NCBI GenBank assembly: GCA_035553855.1
Contig: DATMJO010000103.1
Location: 1 to 10,689 of the forward strand
DNA from: JBBDYQ01 sp035553855
GTDB taxonomy: Bacteria; Actinomycetota; Thermoleophilia; Solirubrobacterales; Thermoleophilaceae
DNA: 10,689 nt
Reading direction: 5' to 3'
In this document: positions 1 to 7,043 of the stretch, piece by piece
Layout: the number at the start of each line of letters is the position of its first letter
Numbering within the stretch: position 1 is the first letter of the stretch
The notes under the pieces: model-generated
Seen by the model: only the letters and a program-made list of their open reading frames with translations
Databases searched by the model: none
Told to the model about the DNA's origin: nothing
Position numbers and translations under genes: made by a program

Positions 1-609
1 GCTCCCCTGCACGTACCAGCTATCGAGACCGACCGTGCGACCGTCCACCATCGCCCGGAACATCACGGTTCCAGGCAGCGCGAGCTGGCGCTCGAACGCC
101 GCTTGGGAAAACCGTCGCAGCCCCCGGATCTGGTGACGCGCCGCGAGAACGCCGAAAAGCCGGTCGAACTCGCCTGCGTAGCGAGCGGGCTCCTCGCAAA
201 GCTCGACTTCGACCCGGCGAAGCGCGTTCCTCGCGTGTTGGCGATGGCGTTTCGAGACGAACTCGTCGAGAGGACGGCCGGTGCGGATGACGAAGTGGTC
301 CTTGTAGCGCCGGACATGGTCGAAGGTAGCCTCCAGAGCCTCTGGCTGCGGTGCGGTCATCGGGTCGGGTGCGAGTACGACGCTCACGAGCCGATCTCCG
401 AGAGCGTCGAGATCGGCCGACAGCTCGGTCCAGTCCGGACAACAGAACATCGGATACGCGCCCATGGCGTCGCGGAGACCGGTGTCCCCGATTGGGCGCT
501 CCAAGAGCGACGCGCCGCTACCTGGAAGAAGTAGGGGACGCCCGAATTCCTCGAACGATGCCACGTAGCCGGGGTTGAAGTAGCCAGGCAGACTCCACGC
601 GGATCTCAC
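1..609 (-). CDS. GNAT/FemAB-like N-acetyltransferase, C-terminus cut by window edge
   Basis: This frame is open from base 687 to base 1 on the minus strand and gives 203 codons from a GTG at 607-609, the only usual start in the open stretch. The protein begins MRSAWSLPGYFNPGY and runs to LDSWYVQGS at the edge. Residues about 104-203 (DHFVIRTG, SKRHRQHARNALRRVEVE from residue 119, then RHQIRGLRRFS, GTVMFRAMVDGRTVGLD) resemble the FemAB/Acetyltransf_6 type of GNAT fold. Such proteins are frequent in actinobacterial exopolysaccharide loci and probably acylate a sugar or peptide; the substrate cannot be told. It lies 97 bases after the dehydrogenase on the same strand and is probably co-transcribed. 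The acetyl-CoA-binding end and the stop codon are outside the window. The call rests on recalled family pattern, not a search. Confidence 0.72.
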   Translation of the reverse strand, partial: MRSAWSLPGYFNPGYVASFEEFGRPLLLPGSGASLLERPIGDTGLRDAMGAYPMFCCPDWTELSADLDALGDRLVSVVLAPDPMTAPQPEALEATFDHVRRYKDHFVIRTGRPLDEFVSKRHRQHARNALRRVEVELCEEPARYAGEFDRLFGVLAARHQIRGLRRFSQAAFERQLALPGTVMFRAMVDGRTVGLDSWYVQGS

Positions 610-613
610 GTCT

Positions 614-626
614 GCGGGGTCCCCGC
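614..626 (-). promoter_or_regulatory. GC palindrome over the ribosome-binding region of the acetyltransferase
   Basis: A 13-base odd palindrome (GCGGGG, one base, CCCCGC) ends four bases before the GTG start at 609. The G-run is also the only purine-rich stretch that could serve as a weak Shine-Dalgarno. In RNA it would pair with the neighbouring C-run and could lower translation. It may equally be chance in GC-rich DNA. Confidence 0.3.
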
Positions 627-705
627 CACTGTGCTTTCCCAGCGCCCGAAGGTGGTGGGCGCCGCCAGGCGATCGGGCTCCACCTCAGCCGAGAGCACGA
701 AGCAT

Positions 706-1953
706 CTAAAGCCGGACCAGGTTGTCCGCTCGAATCCCGCGGGTGACGCCGCGGAAGTCGACCACGAGCGGCGCCTGGTCCACGACCGCCTGGACGTCGA
801 CGTTCGGGTGGGCGGTGACGATGACGGCACAGTCACAGCCGTCGAGAACGTCGGGGAGGGCCTCCGACAGCAACCCGAACTCGGGCAGCTCGGGGACGTA
901 CTCGTCGTGGTAGACGATGTCCGCTCCCGCATTCACCAGCAAGCGGATCAGCTTGACCGCCGGCGACTCGCGCATGTCCCCCACCCCAGCCTTGTACGAG
1001 ACGCCGAGAATCGCGATCCGCGACCCGTTGACGGCCTGCTTGCGCTCGTTGAGGCAGCGCGCGATCTTCTCCGCGCAATGGTAGGGCATGTGCTGGTTGA
1101 CCTCGCCCGCGTGCTCGATGAACTGCGCCGTGAGGTCGTACTCGCGCGCCTTCCAGGTCAGATAGAAGGGATCGACCGGCAGGCAGTGGCCCCCCATCCC
1201 CGGGCCAGGCTCGAAGCGCATGAACCCGTACGGCTTCGTCGCGGCGGCATCGACCACCTCCCAGATGTCGATCCCCATCCGGTCGCAGAGGATCGCCAGC
1301 TCGTTCACGAGCGCGATGTTCACCGAGCGGAAGATGTTCTCGAGCAGCTTCGTGAGCTCGGCAGACTCGAGCGACGAGACGGATACGAGGTTGTCGCAGA
1401 CCTCGCCGTAGAGGGCGACGGCGCGCTCGCGGCAAGCCTCCGTGAACCCGCCGACGACCTTTGGGGTGTTCCGCAGCGTGTAGTCCGTACGACCCGGGTC
1501 GACCCGCTCGGGCGAGTAGGCCACGTTGAACTCCTCGCCCGCCGCCATGCCGGACTCCTCGAGCAGCGGCACCACGCGCTCGCGGGTTGTGCCGGGGTAG
1601 GTGGTGGATTCCACCACGACGAGCTGGCCGCTCTGGAGCACCGCGGCGAGACTCTGCACCGAGTCGACCAGCGGCGAGAGATCGGGCTCGCGGTTCGGCG
1701 TGAGCGGCGTGGGCACGCAAACGATCACGGCCTCCGCCTGCGCGAGCCGCGCGTAGCGAGTCGATGGCGTGATCCGGTCCTGGACCTTCGCCAGCCGCTC
1801 CGTCGGGATGTCTTCGATATAGCTCTCGGCGCGCTCGAGCGCCGCGATCTTCCGCGGGTCCGTGTCGATGGCGAGGATGTCGTGCCCCGCCTCCGCGAAC
1901 TCCACGGCAAGCGGCAGGCCGACATAGCCGAGTCCGATGATCCCCGTTATCAC
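706..1953 (-). CDS. Nucleotide-sugar 6-dehydrogenase (UDP-GlcNAc/UDP-glucose dehydrogenase family)
   Basis: This 415-residue protein has the full three-part UDP-glucose/GDP-mannose dehydrogenase layout. An N-terminal Rossmann domain carries GLGYVGLPLAVEFAEAG (GxGxxG at 7-12). A central helical domain has SAELTKLLENIFRSVNIA, with the conserved Lys. The catalytic loop GGHCLPVDPFYL places the nucleophile at Cys257. A C-terminal UDP-binding domain has ILGVSYKAGVGDMRESPA. The family oxidises C6 of a nucleotide sugar twice with NAD+, giving a uronic acid, in the cytoplasm. The PGMGGHCLPVDPFYLTWKA loop looks more like the WbpA type (UDP-GlcNAc) than WecC, but substrate is inference. The start is GTG at 1951-1953, because the Rossmann strand begins at once. 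No Shine-Dalgarno is visible, and a -10 box seven bases upstream suggests leaderless translation. Confidence 0.92.
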   Translation of the reverse strand: MITGIIGLGYVGLPLAVEFAEAGHDILAIDTDPRKIAALERAESYIEDIPTERLAKVQDRITPSTRYARLAQAEAVIVCVPTPLTPNREPDLSPLVDSVQSLAAVLQSGQLVVVESTTYPGTTRERVVPLLEESGMAAGEEFNVAYSPERVDPGRTDYTLRNTPKVVGGFTEACRERAVALYGEVCDNLVSVSSLESAELTKLLENIFRSVNIALVNELAILCDRMGIDIWEVVDAAATKPYGFMRFEPGPGMGGHCLPVDPFYLTWKAREYDLTAQFIEHAGEVNQHMPYHCAEKIARCLNERKQAVNGSRIAILGVSYKAGVGDMRESPAVKLIRLLVNAGADIVYHDEYVPELPEFGLLSEALPDVLDGCDCAVIVTAHPNVDVQAVVDQAPLVVDFRGVTRGIRADNLVRL

Positions 1954-1966
1954 GGGATCGAGTTTA
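1954..1966 (-). promoter_or_regulatory. Candidate -10 box for leaderless transcription of the dehydrogenase
   Basis: On the minus strand TATAAACT (1961-1968) contains TAAACT (1961-1966), a TANNNT box, followed by seven bases and then the GTG at 1953. With a normal 6-8 base gap to the transcription start, RNA would begin at or next to the start codon. No convincing -35 element is seen. The box lies back to back with the plus-strand box at 1991-1996. Confidence 0.5.
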
Positions 1967-1990
1967 TAGGCGATGTCAGCGCGCTCCCCG

Positions 1991-2003
1991 TAGCTTCTGC
2001 GAC
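1991..2003 (+). promoter_or_regulatory. Candidate -10 box for leaderless transcription of the PHP gene
   Basis: TAGCTT (1991-1996) fits TANNNT and is followed by exactly seven bases and the ATG at 2004, the same geometry as the divergent dehydrogenase gene. No Shine-Dalgarno precedes the ATG. A -35 element is not evident. Confidence 0.42.
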
Positions 2004-2870
2004 ATGCCCAAGTTTGACCTTCAGTCGCATTCCGTCCACTCCGACGGCGCGTTGGAGCCCGCCGAGGTCGTGCGGCTCGGCGCGGCAGCCGGCATGGAGC
2101 TGCTGGCCCTCACCGACCACGACACCGTCGCTGGAGTCGCAGAGGCGCTCGACGCGAGCACCTCCGCAAGCGTGAACGTCGTCCCGGCGGTGGAGATCTC
2201 GGCGCTCGATGGCGACCATCAGGACCTGCACGTGCTCGGGTACCTGCTCGACCACGAGGACCGTCGCCTGCGCGAAACCCTCGCCGCGTACCGAGCCGAC
2301 CGCGACGGGCGAGCCGGCCGGATGGTCGTCAAGCTCGAGGAGCTGGGCTACCACGTGGATAGGGCGATGCTCGAAGCGAGGACTGCGAGCGGCAGCCCGG
2401 TCGGCCGGCCGCACATAGCCGCCGCGGTGCTCGCCCGGCCCGAGAACTGCGAACGGCTTGCGGCCGAGGGCACCAGCGATGTGAGCGGCTTCATCGCGAC
2501 GCACCTGATCCAGGGCAAGGACGCGTTCACCGGCCGGACCTACCCGTCGGTCGGCGAGGCGATCGAGGCGATTCACGAGGCGAGCGGCGTGGCAGTGTGG
2601 GCCCATCCGTTCTGGGACGTCGAGACCATCCCGGAAGTGCTGGCGATGGTCGACAGGTTCGTGGCCGCAGGACTTGACGGCGTCGAAGTGTTTTACACGA
2701 CCCACACTCGCGCCCAGACGGAGGCGTTGCATGAGCACTGCAACCCACGCGGCCTGCTGATGACAGGATCAGCCGACTTTCACGGCCCGGAGCATCGCCT
2801 CTTCAGGTCGTTCGGCGCCTTCGAGGCTTTCGGGCTCGAGCCGCGGCTGGGGCCGATTGGCGCACCCTGA
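2004..2870 (+). CDS. PHP-domain metal-dependent phosphoesterase (YciV/TrpH-like)
   Basis: The 288-residue protein starts MPKFDLQSHSVHSDG. His9, His12 and Asp14 form PHP motif I, and LTDHDT (36-41) with Asp38/His39 forms motif II. VPAVEIS gives the metal-binding Glu, AVWAHPF another His, and GSADFHGPE the C-terminal Asp-x-His pair. An insert around residues 80-190 (ending HLIQGKDAF and RTYPSVGEAIEAI) is typical of the YciV/TrpH branch. Characterised members remove the 3'-phosphate from 3',5'-nucleoside bisphosphates or act as 5'-3' exonucleases on short RNA. The exact substrate here is inferred. The length suits a stand-alone phosphoesterase and far too short for a polymerase. It sits between two sugar genes, divergent from the dehydrogenase by 50 bases, and probably is not part of the sugar pathway. 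Confidence 0.9.
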   Translation: MPKFDLQSHSVHSDGALEPAEVVRLGAAAGMELLALTDHDTVAGVAEALDASTSASVNVVPAVEISALDGDHQDLHVLGYLLDHEDRRLRETLAAYRADRDGRAGRMVVKLEELGYHVDRAMLEARTASGSPVGRPHIAAAVLARPENCERLAAEGTSDVSGFIATHLIQGKDAFTGRTYPSVGEAIEAIHEASGVAVWAHPFWDVETIPEVLAMVDRFVAAGLDGVEVFYTTHTRAQTEALHEHCNPRGLLMTGSADFHGPEHRLFRSFGAFEAFGLEPRLGPIGAP

Positions 2871-2925
2871 CGGTTGTCGCCCCGCGGTTGGCAAACAACC
2901 AGACCGCTGCCACACTTGTTGCATC

Positions 2926-4062
2926 TTGGCCCGCGGGACTCGCCGCATCGTTTCGGTCGTGGGCACGCGGCCGAACTTCATGAAGACCGTTCCGGTCGTG
3001 CAGAAGCTCGCCGCGCGACCGGACGAATTCGAGCATGTGCTGGTCCACACAGGACAGCACTACGACCGGGCGATGTCGGACATCTTCTTCGAGCAGCTCG
3101 GGGTCGGTGAGCCGGATCACCTGCTCAGCGTCGGCTCCGGTCCGCACGGCGCCCAGACCGCAAAGGTCATGTCGGCCCTCGAGCCGCTCCTGATCGAGCT
3201 CCAGCCGGATCTCTTGCTGGTGCCGGGGGACGTCAACTCGACCATGGCGGCCGCTCTCGTAGCATCGAAGCTCGGTATCCCGATCGGCCACATCGAGGCC
3301 GGCCTTCGCAGCTTCGATCGCACCATGCCGGAGGAGGTCAACCGCGTCGTCACCGATCAGATCTCGGACCTCCTCTTCATCCACTCGCCGGAGGCGGTCG
3401 ATCACCTCCGTCAGGAGGGCCGCTCGGAAAAGGACGTGTTCTACGTCGGGAACACGATGATCGACAGCCTCGTCGCGATGCGGGAGCCGATCGCCGCCGC
3501 GGCGTCGCACGAGCGGCACGGGCTGCTGCCAAGCGGATACATCGTTGTCACGCTGCACCGGCCCGCTCTGGTCGACGGTCCGCTCTTGCCCGACGCGATC
3601 GCCCGACTTGCGGCGGTGGCCGCGGACATTCCGGTGGTCTTCCCGGTCCATCCGCGCACACGCAAGATGATCGAAGCAGCCGGTCTTGACACCGGCGCCA
3701 TCCGGCTGCTCGAGCCGATGGGCTACGTCGAGTTCCTGAGCCTGGTGGCGACATCGCTCGGCGTTCTCACGGACTCTGGCGGAATCCAGGAGGAGACGAC
3801 GTTCCTCGGAATCCCCTGCTTCACGCTGCGGGACAACACCGAGCGGCCGGTCACCTGCGAGCTCGGTACGAACGTTCTCCTTGGGCTCGACCCCGCGCGG
3901 ATCGAGGAGATCCCGGCGCTCGTCCGAGCCGCGACGGCGTCGGCGCCCACTGATCCACCGCCGATGTGGGACGGCCGCGCCGCCGAACGCATCGTGGACG
4001 AGCTCGCCGCGCTGGAGTGCTATGCCCGATTCGCGGGCGGCGTGGCACCCTTGGCCGTATAA
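2926..4062 (+). CDS. wecB: UDP-N-acetylglucosamine 2-epimerase (non-hydrolysing)
   Basis: The enzyme interconverts UDP-GlcNAc and UDP-ManNAc in the cytoplasm. With the TTG at 2926 the product is 378 residues (MARGTRRIVSVVGTRPNFMK), close to the usual 370-380. Family motifs are all present: GTRPNFMK (13-20), HTGQHYDRAMSD, GDVNST with Asp102, HIEAGLRSFDRTMPEEVNR with Glu124 and the Glu136/137 pair, VGNTMIDS, TLHRP with His211, and TDSGGIQEE. Asp, the two Glu and His match catalytic positions known for the E. coli enzyme. The frame is open upstream to another TTG at 2857, overlapping the PHP gene, but that would add an unlikely Cys-rich leader. No Shine-Dalgarno supports either start. With the dehydrogenase upstream it could feed an N-acetylmannosaminuronic acid or related precursor. 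The start is uncertain; the function is not. Confidence 0.92.
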   Translation: MARGTRRIVSVVGTRPNFMKTVPVVQKLAARPDEFEHVLVHTGQHYDRAMSDIFFEQLGVGEPDHLLSVGSGPHGAQTAKVMSALEPLLIELQPDLLLVPGDVNSTMAAALVASKLGIPIGHIEAGLRSFDRTMPEEVNRVVTDQISDLLFIHSPEAVDHLRQEGRSEKDVFYVGNTMIDSLVAMREPIAAAASHERHGLLPSGYIVVTLHRPALVDGPLLPDAIARLAAVAADIPVVFPVHPRTRKMIEAAGLDTGAIRLLEPMGYVEFLSLVATSLGVLTDSGGIQEETTFLGIPCFTLRDNTERPVTCELGTNVLLGLDPARIEEIPALVRAATASAPTDPPPMWDGRAAERIVDELAALECYARFAGGVAPLAV

Positions 4063-4141
4063 CGCTGCGGCCACACGATGACGTTCGTCGCCCAGGTCGC
4101 CGTCATGTACCTGCTCGGGCTCTTGCACGACGGCCAACCAA

Positions 4142-4153
4142 TACGCTCAGCCC
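4142..4153 (+). promoter_or_regulatory. Candidate -10 box for the dehydratase-nucleotidyltransferase-aminotransferase unit
   Basis: TACGCT (4142-4147) fits TANNNT and lies six bases before the ATG at 4154. No Shine-Dalgarno is present. It would allow leaderless transcription of the three overlapping genes independently of wecB. The 91-base gap after wecB (4063-4153) shows no clear terminator and nothing else I can support. Confidence 0.38.
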
Positions 4154-5134
4154 ATGCCTCACCGCCTCGTCCTCGTCACCGGCGCCGGCGGCTTCATCGG
4201 AAGCCACGTCGTCGAGGGGCTGGTTGAAGCCGGCGACCACGTTCGCGCATTCGTCCGCTACACCTCGCGCGGAGACCGCGGCTGGCTCGATGACCTGGCG
4301 CCGGCCGTCCGCGACGCGGTGGACGTAGTGGCGGGCGACCTGCGTGACCCCGAATCGGTGGCCGGCGCGGCCGCGGGCGTGGATGCCGTCATCCACCTCG
4401 GCGCGCAGATCGCGATCCCGTACTCGTACCTGAACCCCCGGGACTTCGTCGCGACGAACGTCACCGGGACGCTGAACGTCCTTCAGGCGGCACGTGCCGC
4501 AGACCTCGAACGGGTGGTGCACGTCTCGACCAGCGAGGTCTACGGCACACCCGACGAGGTTCCGATCACCGAAGCCCACCCCCTGCGACCACAGTCGCCC
4601 TACGCCGCGTCGAAGGTCGCCGCGGACATGCTCGTCCACAGCTTCGCCTGCTCCTACGGGCTTCGGACCGCGATCGTGCGGCCTTTCAACACATTCGGCC
4701 CGCGGCAGTCGCAGCGCGCGATCGTCCCGACGATCGTCGCCCAGGCGCTGGCCGGAGAGGAGGTGGCACTCGGAGCGCTGGACCCGCGGCGAGACCTGAC
4801 GTTCGTCACCGACACCGCAGCCGGCATAGTGGCGGTCGGCCTTGCGGACGCGGCCGTCGGCCGGACGGTGCAGCTCGGAACCGGCGGAGACGTCTCGGTC
4901 CGCGAGTTGGCGATGCTGGCGGGCGAGATCGTGGGGCGGCAGCTCTCGATCGTGCATGACCCCGCGCGCATCCGCCCGGTCGAGAGCGAGATACCGCAGC
5001 TTCTGGCTGACAACGGCCTCGCCCGGACGCTCACAGGCTGGTCTCCTCGGGTACCGCTCCGCGAGGGCCTTGAGCGGACGATCGAGTGGATCGAGCGCAA
5101 CATGCCGCCCCGAGCCGCGGAGTACGCGAGGTGA
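4154..5134 (+). CDS. NAD-dependent nucleotide-sugar 4,6-dehydratase (extended SDR, LegB-like)
   Basis: This 326-residue extended short-chain dehydrogenase has GAGGFIGS (10-17) for NAD binding, a VVAGDLRDP segment, HLGAQIAIPYSYLNP, STSEVYG (125-131) with the Ser/Thr-x-Glu catalytic pair, YAASK (150-154) with Tyr150/Lys154, and RPFNTFGPRQSQRAIVP. Glu after the catalytic Ser/Thr is the mark of 4,6-dehydratases rather than simple 4-epimerases. The VRAFVRYTSRGDRGWLDDL and YLNPRDFVATNVTGTLNVL segments recall the LegB group (GDP-GlcNAc 4,6-dehydratase of Campylobacter legionaminic acid synthesis). It would convert an NDP-hexose to the 4-keto-6-deoxy form. Its stop overlaps the start of the nucleotidyltransferase (GTGA), so the two are translationally coupled. 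The choice of nucleotide and sugar is inference. Confidence 0.88.
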   Translation: MPHRLVLVTGAGGFIGSHVVEGLVEAGDHVRAFVRYTSRGDRGWLDDLAPAVRDAVDVVAGDLRDPESVAGAAAGVDAVIHLGAQIAIPYSYLNPRDFVATNVTGTLNVLQAARAADLERVVHVSTSEVYGTPDEVPITEAHPLRPQSPYAASKVAADMLVHSFACSYGLRTAIVRPFNTFGPRQSQRAIVPTIVAQALAGEEVALGALDPRRDLTFVTDTAAGIVAVGLADAAVGRTVQLGTGGDVSVRELAMLAGEIVGRQLSIVHDPARIRPVESEIPQLLADNGLARTLTGWSPRVPLREGLERTIEWIERNMPPRAAEYAR

Positions 5135-5835
5135 AGGCGGTCGTGCTGGCGGGCGGCCTGGGCATGCGGCTCCAGCCGTACACGACGATCGTGCCGAAGC
5201 CGCTCTTCCCGGTCGGCGAGGTGCCGATCATCGAGGTCATCCTCAGGCGCCTCCGCGCTCATGGGTTCGAGACGGTGGACGTCTGCCTGGGCCATCTCGG
5301 CGAGCTGATCCAGGCGTACTTCGCCGAGACCTCGAAGATCCCGGACGGCCTCCAGGTCCACTGGCACCGCGAGCGCGAGCCGCTCGGCACCGCCGGCGCG
5401 CTCAGCACCGTGGGGGGCCTCGACGCCACGTTCCTCGCGATGAACGGCGACATCCTGACGACGCTCGACCTGGGCGCCCTCCTCGAGTTCCACGTGGCGG
5501 CCCAGGCGGCGCTGACGGTCGCGATGCGGCGGGAGCACGTCGACATCGGCCTGGGTGTCATCGAGGCGGTCGACGGGCGCGTCACCGCGTACCGCGAGAA
5601 GCCGGCGCTCGACCTCACGGTCAGCATGGGCGTCTACGTCTACGAGCCGCGTGCGCTCGAGCACCTGCCGGGCGGTCCGTGCCAGTTCCCGGAGCTCGTC
5701 CAGCGACTGCTCGATGCGGGTGAGCACGTCGCCGCGTACGAGAGCGACGCCGAGTGGTTCGATATCGGGACCTTCGAGGACCACGAGCGCGCCGCGCGCT
5801 TCGTCGACCGCCATCCCGGCATCCTGGATGCCTGA
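5131..5835 (+). CDS. Sugar-1-phosphate nucleotidyltransferase (NTP_transferase family)
   Basis: The protein of 234 residues begins MKAVVLAGGLGMRLQPYT, the G-x-G-x-R nucleotide-binding signature, at a GTG that overlaps the dehydratase stop by four bases. A GGAG at 5119-5122 is a well-placed Shine-Dalgarno and decides this start over an earlier in-frame ATG at 5086. PKPLFPVGEVPIIEVIL, LGTAGAL, MNGDILTTLD (Asp107, metal binding), YREKP and EWFDIGTFEDHE complete the catalytic domain. The short form has no left-handed beta-helix or acyltransferase domain, unlike GlmU. It transfers a nucleotide to a hexose-1-phosphate and releases pyrophosphate. It resembles mannose-1-P guanylyltransferases and the PtmE-type GlcN-1-P guanylyltransferase; position between a LegB-like and a LegC-like gene favours a guanylyltransferase, as inference. 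Confidence 0.88.
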   Translation: MKAVVLAGGLGMRLQPYTTIVPKPLFPVGEVPIIEVILRRLRAHGFETVDVCLGHLGELIQAYFAETSKIPDGLQVHWHREREPLGTAGALSTVGGLDATFLAMNGDILTTLDLGALLEFHVAAQAALTVAMRREHVDIGLGVIEAVDGRVTAYREKPALDLTVSMGVYVYEPRALEHLPGGPCQFPELVQRLLDAGEHVAAYESDAEWFDIGTFEDHERAARFVDRHPGILDA

Positions 5836-6970
5836 CTGGCGGATTCCGCTCGCGGAGCTTCGCCTGGAGCCCGTGGACGTAGCCGCAGCCGTCGCGGCGC
5901 TCGAAAGTGGCTGGCTCACGATGGGACCGCGAACCGAAGCGTTCGAACGGGCCTTCTCGGCCCATGTCGGCTCCCCGGAGGCGGTCGCGACCACGAACGG
6001 CACGGCCGCGCTCCACCTCGCCCTCGTCGCCTCGGGGATCGGTCCCGGTGACGAGGTGATCGTGCCGGCGATCACCTTCGTCGCCACAGCCGCCGCGGTG
6101 ATCCACGCGGGTGCCGAGCCGGTGATCTGCGACGTGATCTCGCCGCAGGAGCCGCTTGCCGACCCGGAGGCCGCCGCGGCGCTCGTAGGGCCCCGGACCA
6201 AAGCAGTCGTGCTCGTCCACTTCGCAGGCTTTCCCTGCGATCCGCTGCCGTGGCGCCGGCTCGCCCAGGAGCGCGACCTCCTGCTCATAGAGGACGCGGC
6301 CCACGCCGCCGGCACGGCCGGCTGCGGCACGCTCGGTCGGGCGGCGGCCTTCTCCTTCTTCTCGAACAAGAACCTCGCGGTAGGCGAGGGCGGAATGCTC
6401 GTGACCTCCGACCCGGAGATCGCCGCCCGCGCACGCAGCCTGCGCTCACATGGCATGAGCACGGGGACGTGGGAGCGTCACACGGGTGTGGCCAGCGGCT
6501 ACGAGGTCGCCGAGATCGGGTTCAACTACCGGATCGACGAGCTTCGCGCCGCGCTCGGGGTGACGCGGCTCGGGCGACTCGAGTCCGAAGCCGGGAGGCG
6601 CAGAGAGGCACTCGACGCGTATCGCGAACGGCTGGGAGCCGTCGAGGGAGTCGATCTCGTGTTCGGTGAGCACGCGCTCGACGGGGTCGCCCCCCACCTT
6701 GCCTGCGCCCTCGTCGCCCCGACGGCCCGCGCCGGCGTGCGCGAGTCCCTCCGCGCCCACGGCATCCAGACGAGCATGCACTATCCGCCGCTCCATCAGC
6801 TTCCGCCACTGCGGATGGCCCGCCGCGGGGATCTCTCCCGCAGCGAGGAATACGCCTCGCGCACGCTGACCCTTCCGCTCCACCCGCATCTGGACTCGGC
6901 CGCGGTTGCAGATGTCTCGGCGGCCCTGCTCGGCGCCCTGGCGCGCCCGGTTCAGCGCGACGTCCCGTAG
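5828..6970 (+). CDS. PLP-dependent sugar aminotransferase (DegT/DnrJ/EryC1/StrS family)
   Basis: The 380-residue protein opens MPDWRIPLAELRLEP; the ATG lies inside the end of the nucleotidyltransferase (8-base overlap). GWLTMGPRTEAFERAF, ATTNGTAALHLAL, PAITFVATAAAV, LLIEDAAHAAG and AFSFFSNKNLAVGEGGML are family motifs, with Lys181 in SNKN as the Schiff-base lysine and the Asp of EDAAHA contacting the PLP ring nitrogen. SGYEVAEIGFNYRIDELRAALG and THYPPLH-like SMHYPPLHQLP complete the pattern. It would transfer an amino group, usually from glutamate, to the 4-keto sugar made by the dehydratase, giving a 4-amino-4,6-dideoxy sugar. The long open frame continues upstream to 5555 only as a shadow of the preceding gene. 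Substrate is inferred from the operon. Confidence 0.92.
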   Translation: MPDWRIPLAELRLEPVDVAAAVAALESGWLTMGPRTEAFERAFSAHVGSPEAVATTNGTAALHLALVASGIGPGDEVIVPAITFVATAAAVIHAGAEPVICDVISPQEPLADPEAAAALVGPRTKAVVLVHFAGFPCDPLPWRRLAQERDLLLIEDAAHAAGTAGCGTLGRAAAFSFFSNKNLAVGEGGMLVTSDPEIAARARSLRSHGMSTGTWERHTGVASGYEVAEIGFNYRIDELRAALGVTRLGRLESEAGRRREALDAYRERLGAVEGVDLVFGEHALDGVAPHLACALVAPTARAGVRESLRAHGIQTSMHYPPLHQLPPLRMARRGDLSRSEEYASRTLTLPLHPHLDSAAVADVSAALLGALARPVQRDVP

Positions 6971-7019
6971 TACAGACGTCCAGAAAAGCGCGAATTTCGC
7001 CCTAGTACGGGCGTCCAGC
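6968..7019 (+). repeat. Pair of imperfect direct repeats, 35-base period
   Basis: TAGTACAGACGTCCAGA (6968-6984) and TAGTACGGGCGTCCAGC (7003-7019) match at 14 of 17 positions. The first copy includes the aminotransferase stop codon, and a near-palindrome GCGAATTTCGC lies between them. The arrangement could be two binding sites for one regulator, or the trace of a short duplication. Confidence 0.45.
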
Positions 7020-7043
7020 ACGGCCTCGTCTTCTGCCCTTGGG

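Noticed and set aside
631..2175. Long plus-strand open frame opposite the dehydrogenase
   Set aside because: The minus-strand protein has all family motifs, while the plus-strand product is a His/Arg/Asp-rich shadow that also runs past the PHP start.
2004..2870. PHP gene as a DNA polymerase III or PolX exonuclease fragment
   Set aside because: The protein is complete at 288 residues, with all PHP motifs and the YciV-type insert, and there is no polymerase sequence on either side.
2857..2925. Earlier TTG start for wecB
   Set aside because: It would add 23 residues containing Cys-x-x-Cys-Cys to a family whose members begin just before RRIVSVVGTRPN. No better ribosome site supports it.
2803..4137. 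Long minus-strand open frame opposite wecB
   Set aside because: It is an antisense shadow with no recognisable domain and continues into both neighbours.
4078..4218. Small frame between wecB and the dehydratase with a hydrophobic start (MTFVAQVAVMYLLGLL)
   Set aside because: Most of it overlaps the dehydratase in another frame and turns Arg-rich, with no ribosome site. A short membrane peptide cannot be excluded but is not supported.
5555..5827. Upstream extension of the aminotransferase frame
   Set aside because: It lies wholly inside the nucleotidyltransferase and gives Ser/Arg-rich sequence; family proteins begin near MPDWRIPLAEL.
4654..6462. Very long open frame (about 600 codons) on the minus strand across the sugar cassette
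   Set aside because: It lies opposite three well-supported plus-strand enzymes, its product is Arg/Ser/Ala/Pro-rich with no motifs, and such antisense frames are expected in GC-rich genes.
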